From positions 1 to 28,857 of IMG/VR virus record IMGVR_UViG_3300021375_000119: 28,857 nt of DNA; one strand, given 5' to 3'. Shown piece after piece: positions 7,695 to 15,716 of the stretch. Source of the DNA: a virus. The position numbers and the translations under genes are program-made. Each line of letters opens with the position of its first letter. Position 1 is the stretch's first letter. The notes beneath the pieces were generated by a model that worked only from the letters and a program-made list of their open reading frames with translations, had not been told where the DNA came from and made no database searches.

Positions 7695-8009
7695 ATGGAA
7701 CTAACAAGTATTTTAAAGAAAAATATTGTAATGATACCTGTTGTGGCCTCAATATTGGTTGGGTCATTTACTGGTGTCAAATACGTCATCAACTTAACAA
7801 GTCAAATTAACGACTCTTCATTAGAAATTACAAATCTTAAAAGAGATATTGCATTAGTAGCCGAGAGTAATGCTGACCTAAAAACACGTTTATCCAGAGC
7901 GGAGGGTACGTGGGAAATGGCTGAAAACCTATACAGAGAACTTGCTGAAAAGGTTAGAGACCAAGCCTGGGATATTAAAGACTTAAACAGAGACGTAAAC
8001 GGATATTAA
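7695..8009 (+). CDS. Membrane-anchored coiled-coil protein, unknown
   Basis: A 104-aa protein with one hydrophobic helix at about residues 11-33 (MIPVVASILVGSFTGVKYVI), preceded by lysines, then a heptad-rich coiled coil (SSLEITNLKRDIALVAESNA and onward to residue ~100). The likely topology is N-terminus in the cytoplasm with a periplasmic coiled coil. That shape resembles inner-membrane spanins, and the next gene encodes an exported protein. However, the position after gp23 is not a usual lysis locus and no lysin or holin is nearby. AAAAAAGGA serves as ribosome site; a CTAAATAA element at 7664-7671 may be a degenerate late promoter. Function unknown. Confidence 0.8.
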   Translation: MELTSILKKNIVMIPVVASILVGSFTGVKYVINLTSQINDSSLEITNLKRDIALVAESNADLKTRLSRAEGTWEMAENLYRELAEKVRDQAWDIKDLNRDVNGY

Positions 8010-8010
8010 T

Positions 8011-8574
8011 ATGAAGTATCTAGCTGCCAAAATATGGTGCTTAGCATTACTGGTACTTCTAATCGTATCATTTACAAGTAAAGCAGAAGCAAGAAATGAA
8101 TATCTAAATTCATATTCAAATAGTTGTAGATATGGTGATATGGATGTTCGTATAGAAACGGATAGAGGTGATACTGATTATGTTTATGGTGATAGTGATT
8201 ATGAATCAGAAAATAATAGACTATCGTTTACTTTTAGAAAGTATCTTGGTGTTAGTAAACAAATGTGTGATGAACAAAATGCTATCTTATTAGAGAATGA
8301 AAATTTAAGACAAGAACTAGAACTATTAAAAGTTTGTCAAAAATATGCAGACAGACCTCTTCCACCTCAATTTGCAACAGTAGAAAAACATTGTAAAGGT
8401 TTAAGAGCAACTCCTAAAAGAGTAAAAGAAGAAGAACCAGCTTGGGACCAATCTAAAAAAGAATGGGTAAAAGAAAATCCTGATATACCTATATACAATA
8501 CTGAAAATAAAACGTTAAAAATGCCACCAAAAGATTTCGTGTTACCTGAGCCAGGAACACAGCCTACTAACTAG
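8011..8574 (+). CDS. Exported coiled-coil protein with signal peptide, unknown
   Basis: A 187-aa protein with a classical signal peptide: basic start (MKYLAAK), hydrophobic core (IWCLALLVLLIVSF) and a likely cleavage after AEA near residue 27. The mature part has an acidic Asp/Tyr-rich beta-like segment (LSFTFRKYLGV around residues 70-80), a coiled coil (ILLENENLRQELELLKVCQK), four cysteines after the signal peptide that could pair, and a Pro-rich charged C-terminus. There is no lipobox, so it is not a standard outer-membrane spanin. It starts one base after the preceding membrane coiled-coil gene, so the two are probably co-translated and may interact in the periplasm. Confidence 0.8.
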   Translation: MKYLAAKIWCLALLVLLIVSFTSKAEARNEYLNSYSNSCRYGDMDVRIETDRGDTDYVYGDSDYESENNRLSFTFRKYLGVSKQMCDEQNAILLENENLRQELELLKVCQKYADRPLPPQFATVEKHCKGLRATPKRVKEEEPAWDQSKKEWVKENPDIPIYNTENKTLKMPPKDFVLPEPGTQPTN

Positions 8575-8582
8575 TATAAATA
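8575..8582 (+). promoter_or_regulatory. T4-type late promoter box TATAAATA immediately before the gp3 gene
   Basis: Exact consensus only 5 nt upstream of the ATG at 8588. T4 late transcripts start about 6 nt after this box, so transcription from here would begin at or next to the start codon. No Shine-Dalgarno sequence is visible upstream of that ATG. Confidence 0.6.
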
Positions 8583-8587
8583 GTAGT

Positions 8588-9211
8588 ATGACAACTACAA
8601 ATGCATTATCAAGACAACCAACTAAATTAGACTTAGCGTCTCCGGCGCAGTTTAAATTTAGTATTATCAAACTGCCAAAGGTGGAATATTTCTGTACAGC
8701 AGCTAATATACCTGGAGCTAGTTTATCTTCAATTAAACAAATGACACCACTTGCAGACATACCTATTCCTGGTGAAAAGATAACTTTTGAAAACCTAGAA
8801 TGTACTTTTATGGTTGATGAAAATTTAGAAAATTATAGAGAGATACACGGTTGGTTAATGGGTTTAGGATTTCCAGCTTCAAGAACTCAATTTAGAGATA
8901 TTGTAGCCGCTGGTTCTGATAGATTTCCATTACAAGGTTCTAGTCAAGCAAATACAGACCCCGGTAAGGTAACAGGTGGTCCTGTGCCATTAGGTCCTGT
9001 GTTTTCAGACGCAACCTTAAACGTATTGTCAAGTAAAAATAGACCTAATATTGAAGTGAGATTTAGTGATGTATTTCCGGTATCATTGAGTGGGTTAAGT
9101 TTCAACCAACAAGGTACGGATATTGATTACTTATCAGCTAGTGTTACCTTTCAGTACAAAATATATGAATTCGCTGTAAAAGGTGGCAAGACTTCTACTA
9201 CGGTAACTTAA
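8588..9211 (+). CDS. 3: Tail completion and sheath stabiliser protein, gp3-like
   Basis: A 207-aa protein with the marine T4-like gp3/tail-terminator pattern: FKFSIIKLPKVEYFCTAANI followed by PGASLS, PLADIPIPGEKITFENLECT, then VDENLENYREIHGWLMGLGF. The C-terminal half is beta-rich (SASVTFQYKIYEF). In T4, gp3 (176 aa) caps the finished tube and sheath and forms part of the joint to the head. Position between gene 23 and uvsY agrees with marine T4-like genomes. A tube-like paralogue such as gp54 is the alternative, since these folds resemble each other. The start has no ribosome site and sits just after a late promoter. Confidence 0.72.
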   Translation: MTTTNALSRQPTKLDLASPAQFKFSIIKLPKVEYFCTAANIPGASLSSIKQMTPLADIPIPGEKITFENLECTFMVDENLENYREIHGWLMGLGFPASRTQFRDIVAAGSDRFPLQGSSQANTDPGKVTGGPVPLGPVFSDATLNVLSSKNRPNIEVRFSDVFPVSLSGLSFNQQGTDIDYLSASVTFQYKIYEFAVKGGKTSTTVT

Positions 9212-9218
9212 ACCACGC

Positions 9219-9247
9219 TTTACTTTTTTAATAAATTATGATAGATT
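9219..9247 (+). promoter_or_regulatory. Weak sigma70-like promoter before uvsY
   Basis: TTTACT (9219-9224), 17-nt spacer, TAGATT (9242-9247). Each hexamer matches 4 of 6 consensus positions. It lies in the only gap between the tail gene and the recombination genes, where a switch in expression class is expected. Weak on sequence alone in such AT-rich DNA. Confidence 0.3.
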
Positions 9248-9256
9248 GGATATATT

Positions 9257-9685
9257 ATGGATTTAGAAAAATTACAAGAACAAGTTGATAAAGATTTAAA
9301 ACTAAATGAGACTGAATTAGATTTAGAATCTTTAAAAACTCCTCAATTACACAACCAATATATGAAACACTTAACAAAGTATAAACTTATGTTGAGTAGA
9401 GCCGAGTCTGAACTTCACTCTATCAAAAGAGAAAAGTGGGAGTATTATACAGGTAAATCAGACGCTTCAGTATATGCAGAAAAACCTTTTAACTTTAAAT
9501 TATTGAGACAAGATGTTGACAAGTATCTTGAATCAGATACAGATATTCAACGTGCAAAACAAAAAGTAGATTACTTACAAACTGCCATAGATTTTTTAGA
9601 TAGAACTATTAGACAAATTTCAAATAGAACCTTTACAATAAAAAATGCAATTGAGTGGCGTAAGTTTACATCCGGTGCCATTTAA
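9257..9685 (+). CDS. uvsY: Recombination mediator protein UvsY
   Basis: A 142-aa, almost wholly helical charged protein; T4 UvsY is 137 aa. Typical blocks are MDLEKLQEQVDKDLKLNETE, SIKREKWEYYTGKSDASVY (residues ~55-73), and the C-terminal DRTIRQISNRTFTIKNAIEW ending with KFTSGAI. UvsY loads the UvsX recombinase onto gp32-coated single-stranded DNA. It is directly followed, 2 nt later, by uvsW, the usual pairing. No uvsX or gene 32 lies within this window. Confidence 0.93.
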   Translation: MDLEKLQEQVDKDLKLNETELDLESLKTPQLHNQYMKHLTKYKLMLSRAESELHSIKREKWEYYTGKSDASVYAEKPFNFKLLRQDVDKYLESDTDIQRAKQKVDYLQTAIDFLDRTIRQISNRTFTIKNAIEWRKFTSGAI

Positions 9686-9687
9686 TT

Positions 9688-11178
9688 ATGAAAAACATAA
9701 GATACCTTGTCATTGACAAGAAAGATGACGTTCATCTAAAGATAGACGCTGATGAGGCAATTCGTAGGGACTTGGGTGAATTCTTTACCTTTGAAGTACC
9801 TGGTTTTAAGTTTATGCCACAATATAGGGCTAGACAATGGGACGGTAAAATTAGATTATTTTCCTATCAGACAGGTCAAATATATGCAGGTTTATATCCT
9901 TACATTTTAAAGTGGTGTCAAGACAATGAAGTTGAAGTTGTTGATGGAACAAAAATAACTGATACTAAAGTTGATGAAAAGAGAGTAGATAGTTTTATAC
10001 AAGCATTAGAAATACCTTTTAAGGTTAGAGATTATCAAAAAGAAGCATTTGTTTATGCAACAAGAAAGAATAGAACATTATTGTTGTCACCTACTGCCTC
10101 TGGTAAATCTTTAATTACTTACTTGTTGGTAAGATTCAATATATTAAGATTGAAAGAAAGTAATAAAAAAATATTAATTATCGTACCTACTACCTCTTTG
10201 GTTGAACAACTATTCAAAGATTTTAAAGACTATGGTTGGTCGCCTGAAAGAAACGTACATAAAATATATCAAGGTCACGATAAAGATACTCACAAAAAAG
10301 TTGTAATATCTACTTGGCAATCAATATACAATTTACCCAAAAAATGGTTTCAACAATATGGTATGATTATAGGTGATGAAGCACACTTATTCAAAGCACT
10401 TTCATTAACCAAAATAATGTCTAAACTTGTTAAGTGTCCATATAGAGTTGGTATGACAGGTACTTTAGATGGCTCTAAAACACATAAACTAGTATTAGAA
10501 GGATTGTTTGGTGCTGTAAACAAAGTTATATCTACAAGTGAATTGCAAGAAAAAGGTAAACTTGCAGAGCTTAAAATATATTGTTTAGTATTGCAACACG
10601 GCAAACAAGAAAGAGAATTCATTAAAGATAAAACATATCAAGAAGAAATGGATTTTATTGTAACCAATGAAAAGAGAAACAAGTACATAAGAAACTTGGC
10701 CTCTGGTCTACAAGGTAATACATTATGTTTGTTTCAATATGTAGAAAAACACGGAAAGGACCTTTATGAATCAATCAAACAAAAAGCAAAAGACAAACAG
10801 GTTTTCTATGTTCACGGCGGTGTTGAAACTGAACAAAGAGAACAAATTAGAGAACTTACGGAAAAGTCTGACAACTCTATTATCGTTGCGAGTTATGGGA
10901 CTTTCTCTACCGGCATTAACATTAGGAATTTGCATAACATTATTTTTGCTAGTCCTAGTAAATCCAGGATAAGAAACTTACAATCAATTGGTAGAGGTCT
11001 CCGTTTAAAAGACAATAATACACACGCTACGTTATATGATATTGCAGATGATTTGACACACAATGAGAAAGAGAATTACACTCTGGCTCACTTTAGAGAA
11101 CGGATAAATATATACAGCGGCGAAGACTTTGATTATGAAATACATAACGTGGAGATGAACAATGCACCAACAAGTTAA
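9688..11178 (+). CDS. uvsW: Recombination DNA-RNA helicase UvsW
   Basis: A 496-aa superfamily 2 helicase (T4 UvsW is about 500 aa). An N-terminal substrate-binding region with FKFMPQYRARQWDGKIRLF (residues ~41-59) precedes the helicase core: RDYQ at 114-117, Walker A SPTASGKS at 134-141, DEAH at 230-233, MTGTLDG near 256, and motif VI QSIGRGLRL around 432-440. UvsW unwinds R-loops and branch-migrates forks and Holliday junctions, turning off origin-type replication in favour of recombination-dependent replication. The 3' end overlaps the next gene by 17 nt. Confidence 0.97.
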   Translation: MKNIRYLVIDKKDDVHLKIDADEAIRRDLGEFFTFEVPGFKFMPQYRARQWDGKIRLFSYQTGQIYAGLYPYILKWCQDNEVEVVDGTKITDTKVDEKRVDSFIQALEIPFKVRDYQKEAFVYATRKNRTLLLSPTASGKSLITYLLVRFNILRLKESNKKILIIVPTTSLVEQLFKDFKDYGWSPERNVHKIYQGHDKDTHKKVVISTWQSIYNLPKKWFQQYGMIIGDEAHLFKALSLTKIMSKLVKCPYRVGMTGTLDGSKTHKLVLEGLFGAVNKVISTSELQEKGKLAELKIYCLVLQHGKQEREFIKDKTYQEEMDFIVTNEKRNKYIRNLASGLQGNTLCLFQYVEKHGKDLYESIKQKAKDKQVFYVHGGVETEQREQIRELTEKSDNSIIVASYGTFSTGINIRNLHNIIFASPSKSRIRNLQSIGRGLRLKDNNTHATLYDIADDLTHNEKENYTLAHFRERINIYSGEDFDYEIHNVEMNNAPTS

Positions 11179-11611
11179 AACAAATATAAAGTTAATTAAA
11201 CTGATTAATGGTGATGACATAGTTTGTCATTTACCGGAAAAAGATAATCAGTTACCAGATGATTCGCCTTTATTAAGATTAGAAAAACCATTACAAGTTA
11301 AATATATTCCACAGTTTACACCTCAAGGATTTAAAGATTACATTGCTTTGATTCGTTGGGTAAATTTCTCTCCAGATAATATTATTACTATTCCAAAAGA
11401 TAAGATAATGACCATTGCTGGTGCTACTAAAGAAATGTCTAAACAATATGGTGAAATATCAAGAGAGTATCATACAATACGGCCACCACAACAAGGTACT
11501 GGTGTAAAATCTTATGAAGCTAAAGAATTAACTTCGGAAGACCAAAAGAAAATTAGAGAGATATTTGAAGAATGGGAAGATGATGATGAGTTTGATAAAA
11601 CTATCCATTAA
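11162..11611 (+). CDS. Conserved hypothetical protein, possibly Sm-like fold
   Basis: A 149-aa protein of a type found between uvsW and gene 55 in marine T4-like phages. The pattern IKLIKLINGDDIVCHL, then KPLQVKYIP, YIALIRWVNF and NIITIPKDKIMTI resembles five short strands like an Sm/LSm barrel, with a 'lysine-leucine-(x)-G-(D/E)-(D/E)-(I/V)' first motif. The acidic C-terminus (EEWEDDDEFDKTIH) is disordered. RNA binding or a role in late transcription is possible but not shown. It starts inside uvsW, with GGAG upstream, so translation is coupled. Confidence 0.8.
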   Translation: MHQQVKTNIKLIKLINGDDIVCHLPEKDNQLPDDSPLLRLEKPLQVKYIPQFTPQGFKDYIALIRWVNFSPDNIITIPKDKIMTIAGATKEMSKQYGEISREYHTIRPPQQGTGVKSYEAKELTSEDQKKIREIFEEWEDDDEFDKTIH

Positions 11612-11622
11612 AGGAGGTGTTC

Positions 11623-11676
11623 TTGAAAACGCTACACCGCTCATTATACACAGGAAAAAAACATTGTCAACCTTAA
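11623..11676 (+). CDS. Possible 17-aa leader peptide (TTG start, perfect ribosome site)
   Basis: AAGGAGGTG (11611-11619) is the full complement of the 16S rRNA tail, and a TTG follows GGAGG after 5 nt. The frame reads MKTLHRSLYTGKKHCQP then TAA. GAGGTGT (from 11614) can pair with ACACC and the following CTC (11634-11643), which would fold the ribosome site into a hairpin with the TTG in the loop. It lies between the Sm-like gene and the gp55 promoter. Such a strong ribosome site without a normal gene is the main evidence. It could also be a ribosome-binding decoy. Confidence 0.35.
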   Translation: MKTLHRSLYTGKKHCQP

Positions 11677-11695
11677 TTTGAAATTAATCTTGGCA

Positions 11696-11724
11696 TTGAC
11701 AATTAGATAAAAATAAGATATTAT
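11696..11724 (+). promoter_or_regulatory. Sigma70-type promoter for the gp55-47-46 operon
   Basis: TTGACA (11696-11701, perfect) and TATTAT (11719-11724, 5 of 6) separated by exactly 17 nt. The predicted start is near 11731, giving a ~14-nt leader with TGAGGA ahead of the gene 55 ATG. Host RNA polymerase can therefore make the late sigma factor before late transcription exists. Confidence 0.8.
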
Positions 11725-11744
11725 GAATCTTAAATGAGGATATT

Positions 11745-12278
11745 ATGGCAAGACAAAAATCAAAACCAGAACATTACGTAAATAACAAAGAATTCTTAGC
11801 TGCTATGGTTGAGTATAGAAACTCTGTACTATTGGCTGAAAAGAAGAAACAACCTAAACCACCAGTAACCGATTATATTGGTAGTTGTTTTTTAAAAATA
11901 GCTAATCACTTATCGTATAGACCAAACTTTATTAATTACACATACAGAGACGATATGATTTCTGATGGTATAGAAAACTGTTTACAATACCTAGGCAATT
12001 TTAATCCAGATAAATCTAATAACCCTTTTGCATATTTCACACAAATTATATATTATGCATTTATTCGTAGAATACAAAAAGAAAAGAAACAAACTACAAT
12101 CAAACAAAAGATGATTGCAGAGGGTAATTATGACGATATGACCTTACATCCAGGTGAAGATAGAGATTTTAAAAATCAGTTTAGTGAATATTTAAGAGCT
12201 AATTTACCTAGAGAAGAAACATCCGAAGAAGACAAGAAAGACAAGAAACCTAAAAAAGTAGTTAAGAAAAAGAAATAA
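11745..12278 (+). CDS. 55: Late transcription sigma factor gp55
   Basis: A 177-aa divergent sigma factor (T4 gp55 is 185 aa). The conserved centre is DYIGSCFLKIANHLSYRPNF (residues ~43-62), YRDDMISDGIENCLQYLGNF (~67-86) and NPFAYFTQIIYYAFIRRIQK (~93-112), the region 2-like part that binds core polymerase and the TATAAATA late box. The tail after residue ~150 is a lysine/glutamate-rich run, ending KKVVKKKK. Late transcription also needs the gp45 clamp, encoded at 25.5 kb. The stop overlaps the gp47 start (TAATG). Confidence 0.94.
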   Translation: MARQKSKPEHYVNNKEFLAAMVEYRNSVLLAEKKKQPKPPVTDYIGSCFLKIANHLSYRPNFINYTYRDDMISDGIENCLQYLGNFNPDKSNNPFAYFTQIIYYAFIRRIQKEKKQTTIKQKMIAEGNYDDMTLHPGEDRDFKNQFSEYLRANLPREETSEEDKKDKKPKKVVKKKK

Positions 12279-13324
12279 TGAAGATAGCGATATTAAACGA
12301 TACTCACTTTGGTGTGAGAAACGATAGTCCAGCTTTTATAAAATATCAGAATAGATTTTATGATGAACTATTTTTTCCTTATCTAAAAGAAAATAATATT
12401 AAAACGTTGATACATCTAGGTGATGTGGTAGATAGAAGAAAGTTTATTAACCACAATACAGCACACAATTTCAAAAATCATTTTTGGAATAAACTAGAAC
12501 AAGATGGTATTGATACACATATTATCATTGGCAATCACGACACATATTACAAGAATACAAATGAAGTAAACGCTTTACAGAATTTAGAGATTAATAAAAA
12601 TTCTAAAGTATATACACAAACAACAGAGGTTGAATTTGATAACTTACCTATATTATTCATACCTTGGATTTGTGATGATAATGAAGTAGAATCAGTAGAG
12701 AAAATTAAGAATAGTACCTCACCTATTGCAATGGGTCATTTAGAAGTCAAAGGCTTTGAAATGCACAACGGACATTTTAACGACCACGGACAAGAGAAAT
12801 CTATGTTTAAAAGGTTTGAAAAAGTATTATCAGGACACTTTCACAAGAAGTCAGATGATGGTCAAATATATTATATGGGTACACAATATGAAATGACTTG
12901 GTCGGATTATAATTGTCCAAAAGGATTTCATATATTTGATACAGACACCAGAGACTTGACAAGAGTATCAAATAATATTAAGATGTTTAAGAAAATAATT
13001 TATGATGATAAACAAACTAATTACAATGAATTTGACATTACACCATATGATGAGTGTTTTGTTAAACTAATTATATCTCAAAAAACAGATAGTGATATGT
13101 TTAATAACTTGATGGATAAACTGTACAATCAAATCAATGTACACTCGGTTGACGTTATTGAAGATATGTCAGATGTTAATGTGTCTGTTAAACAGGATAT
13201 AATTGAACAAGGCGAAGATACATTAACATTTTTAGGAAACTATATTGACCAAACCAATACAGACCTAGACAAACAAAAATTAAAAGCTTTTGCAAAAGAG
13301 CTATATAGTGAGGCAAGTGAATGA
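12278..13324 (+). CDS. 47: Recombination endonuclease subunit gp47 (Mre11-like)
   Basis: A 348-aa calcineurin-like phosphoesterase, close to T4 gp47 (339 aa). Metal-binding motifs are visible: NDTHFG (Asp8, His10), GDVVDRR (Asp49), GNHD (Asn86, His87), GHLEV (His154) and SGHFH (His187, His189). With gp46 it forms the phage Mre11-Rad50 complex that resects double-strand ends for recombination and host DNA breakdown. Its partner is normally adjacent; here an oxygenase gene sits between, starting in an ATGA overlap with the gp47 stop. Confidence 0.96.
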   Translation: MKIAILNDTHFGVRNDSPAFIKYQNRFYDELFFPYLKENNIKTLIHLGDVVDRRKFINHNTAHNFKNHFWNKLEQDGIDTHIIIGNHDTYYKNTNEVNALQNLEINKNSKVYTQTTEVEFDNLPILFIPWICDDNEVESVEKIKNSTSPIAMGHLEVKGFEMHNGHFNDHGQEKSMFKRFEKVLSGHFHKKSDDGQIYYMGTQYEMTWSDYNCPKGFHIFDTDTRDLTRVSNNIKMFKKIIYDDKQTNYNEFDITPYDECFVKLIISQKTDSDMFNNLMDKLYNQINVHSVDVIEDMSDVNVSVKQDIIEQGEDTLTFLGNYIDQTNTDLDKQKLKAFAKELYSEASE

Positions 13325-14001
13325 CAGTAGAAGTAAAAAGTAATTTTGGTGCAAATTTTGGTCCGTTTGTATATAATTATACAGCAGACGATAATCTAAT
13401 TAACGGACTATTACAAAGAGCACAACAAAAAACACCAGGTAGTGGTAATAAAGAATTAGCAGGTGTGATAGAAGACCAACGTGGTTATTCTAGTGAAGAC
13501 AAAAAATGGTTTGTAGAGGCATTTCAACCATATGTTTCAGATTACGCTAGAAAAAATTGTGACTTTAGAGGTGGTGATTGGTCAAAAGGTTGGACAGATA
13601 AATTTGAATTGATGAGTTTATGGATTAACTTTATGAAATCAGGAGAATCTAATCCTGTTCATCATCATAGTGGACAAATAACTTGGGTAATTTATTTAGA
13701 AACGCCTGATTTAGAAAAAGAACGAGAAAACTATCAAGGTAGAAGTATAGGACCTGGTGGTATTTGTTTTCATTATGGAGAACCACAATTTCCTGAATGG
13801 GCTTCACATACGTATGGTTATGTTCCTAAAAAAGGTGATATGTGGATTTTTCCAGCATTATTACGACACGAAGTTATTCCTTTCAAATCAGAGGGTACTA
13901 GAATTAGTGTATCAGGTAATTTCTTTTTCAAAAATCCAAATGAAAAATCTGGTATTATCGAAACAGCAATAGACCAAGACGCAAAGCATCCAAGAGCATA
14001 A
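13321..14001 (+). CDS. 2-oxoglutarate-Fe(II) oxygenase-like protein
   Basis: A 226-aa protein with a double-stranded beta-helix oxygenase signature: NPVHHHSGQITWVIYL (candidate metal ligands His114 and His116), GPGGICFHYG, KKGDMWIFPALLRHEV (distal ligand His183) and RISVSGNF (Arg194, likely 2-oxoglutarate contact). This is the arrangement of the 2OG-FeII_Oxy_5 type common in marine phages. The substrate is unknown; protein or nucleic-acid hydroxylation is possible. It is inserted between genes 47 and 46, overlapping 47 by 4 nt and 46 by 1 nt, so it is co-translated with the nuclease complex. Confidence 0.82.
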   Translation: MTVEVKSNFGANFGPFVYNYTADDNLINGLLQRAQQKTPGSGNKELAGVIEDQRGYSSEDKKWFVEAFQPYVSDYARKNCDFRGGDWSKGWTDKFELMSLWINFMKSGESNPVHHHSGQITWVIYLETPDLEKERENYQGRSIGPGGICFHYGEPQFPEWASHTYGYVPKKGDMWIFPALLRHEVIPFKSEGTRISVSGNFFFKNPNEKSGIIETAIDQDAKHPRA

Positions 14002-15716
14002 TGATATTATTTAAAAGACTAACTTATAAAAACTTTTTATCAACTGGTAACGTACCTATCGTTGTCAATCTTGATATGTCTCAAACTACATTAATTGTAG
14101 GAACAAACGGCTCAGGCAAATCTACTTTGCTTGACGCCTTATGTTTTGCCTTGTTTAATAGACCATTTAGAATTATTAAAAAAGAACAAATGGTCAATAC
14201 TATTAACAATGGTGATTGTGTGGTTGAGGTAGACTTTGAGGTTGGTACTAAAAAGTTTAAAGTACGTAGAGGTATCAAACCAAATATATTTGAGATTTTT
14301 TGTGACGGCAAAAAGTTAAATCAAGACGCCAACAATATAGATTATCAAAAGTATCTTGAACAAAATATAATGAAGTTAAACTACCGGTCTTTTATTCAAG
14401 TAGTATTACTAGGCTCATCATCTTACGAACCGTTTATGAAGATGAAACCAAGATACAGACGAGAAGTTGTAGAAGAGATACTTGATATTAGAGTTTTTGG
14501 CCTTATGGACCTAATTTTACGTTCCCAACAGAGCGACCTTCAAAAAAAGTTGACGGAGGTGAGGCACCAATGTGAGTTAATAAAGACCAAGTACGAAACT
14601 GAAGCAAAGTATCTAAAGACGCTGGAGACCAAAGGTAACGACAACCAGGCGGTAGTGCAAAATAGACTAGAAGAAAATAACAAAAATAAGATAGAATATG
14701 AAACAAAACTACAAAAACTGAATGAAGAGATAGCCGTTAGTCAAAATGAACTACAAGGCAAAGAAGAAGTCGAAACTAAACTAAATCAGTTGAATAAACT
14801 AGAAACAAAAATAGAAACAAATATATCTACACACAAGAAAACTTTAGACTTCTTTAAAGATAATGATAACTGTCCTGTTTGTACACAACAGATTGACCAA
14901 GATTTTAAGGGAAAGAAATGCGAAGAAGAACACGGTACAATTTCCAAACTAGAAAGTGGTCTAGTCCAGCTCGTAGAAGAAATATCAAAACACGAACAAA
15001 AAGTATCAGCTTTCTCCAAGGTTTCAAACAAAATCTCCAATATGAATTTGGACTTGGCAAAAATAACATCATCATTAGAAAGTCTGAAATCTCATAGTGA
15101 CCAAATACAATTAGATATTAATAATTTCAATAATAAAGACGTAGATATAGAATCAATTAAACTTGAACTGGAAAAGATGTCAGCAGACCTTGGTGTTGCA
15201 GACGCTAACCTTACAGATGTACAAGAAGAAAAAGGTTATGTAGATGTGTTAAGAGAAATACTAAACGACAAAGGTGCTAAAGCACAAATCATTCGTAAGT
15301 ATGTTCCTATTATGAATAGTCTTATTAACAAATATCTACAAGCAATGGACTTTTATATTTCATTCAACCTAGATGAAGAGTTTAATGAAACAGTTAAATC
15401 AAGATTCAGAGATACCTTTAACTATAATAACTTTAGTGAGGGTGAGAAGATGAGAATAGACTTGGCATTATTATTTACTTGGCGTGACATTGCAAGAATG
15501 AAAAATAGTACAAATACAAATCTACTAATACTAGATGAGATATTTGATTCATCACTAGACGGCCAAGGTATGGATGATTTCTTTAAAATCATTAAACAAT
15601 TTGAAAAAGAAAATATCTTTATTATATCTCACAAAGGTGATATACTATTTGATAAATTTACTAACATAATAAAGTTTGAAAAGATACAAAACTTTACGCA
15701 ACTAGGGACAATATAA
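14001..15716 (+). CDS. 46: Recombination endonuclease subunit gp46 (Rad50-like)
   Basis: A 571-aa SMC-type ATPase (T4 gp46 is 560 aa). Walker A is GTNGSGKST (34-42). A VLLGSSSYEPFMKMKPRYRR segment is at ~135-154. A coiled coil from ~175 is interrupted by the zinc hook CPVC (291-294). The C-terminal lobe has the ABC signature FSEGEKMRIDLALLF and Walker B LLILDEIFD followed by a HK switch-like ISHKGD. With gp47 it processes DNA ends. Bases ~14505-14660, encoding the first coiled-coil arm, are clearly richer in G+C (40-50%) than the flanks, with unusual codons. Confidence 0.97.
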   Translation: MILFKRLTYKNFLSTGNVPIVVNLDMSQTTLIVGTNGSGKSTLLDALCFALFNRPFRIIKKEQMVNTINNGDCVVEVDFEVGTKKFKVRRGIKPNIFEIFCDGKKLNQDANNIDYQKYLEQNIMKLNYRSFIQVVLLGSSSYEPFMKMKPRYRREVVEEILDIRVFGLMDLILRSQQSDLQKKLTEVRHQCELIKTKYETEAKYLKTLETKGNDNQAVVQNRLEENNKNKIEYETKLQKLNEEIAVSQNELQGKEEVETKLNQLNKLETKIETNISTHKKTLDFFKDNDNCPVCTQQIDQDFKGKKCEEEHGTISKLESGLVQLVEEISKHEQKVSAFSKVSNKISNMNLDLAKITSSLESLKSHSDQIQLDINNFNNKDVDIESIKLELEKMSADLGVADANLTDVQEEKGYVDVLREILNDKGAKAQIIRKYVPIMNSLINKYLQAMDFYISFNLDEEFNETVKSRFRDTFNYNNFSEGEKMRIDLALLFTWRDIARMKNSTNTNLLILDEIFDSSLDGQGMDDFFKIIKQFEKENIFIISHKGDILFDKFTNIIKFEKIQNFTQLGTI

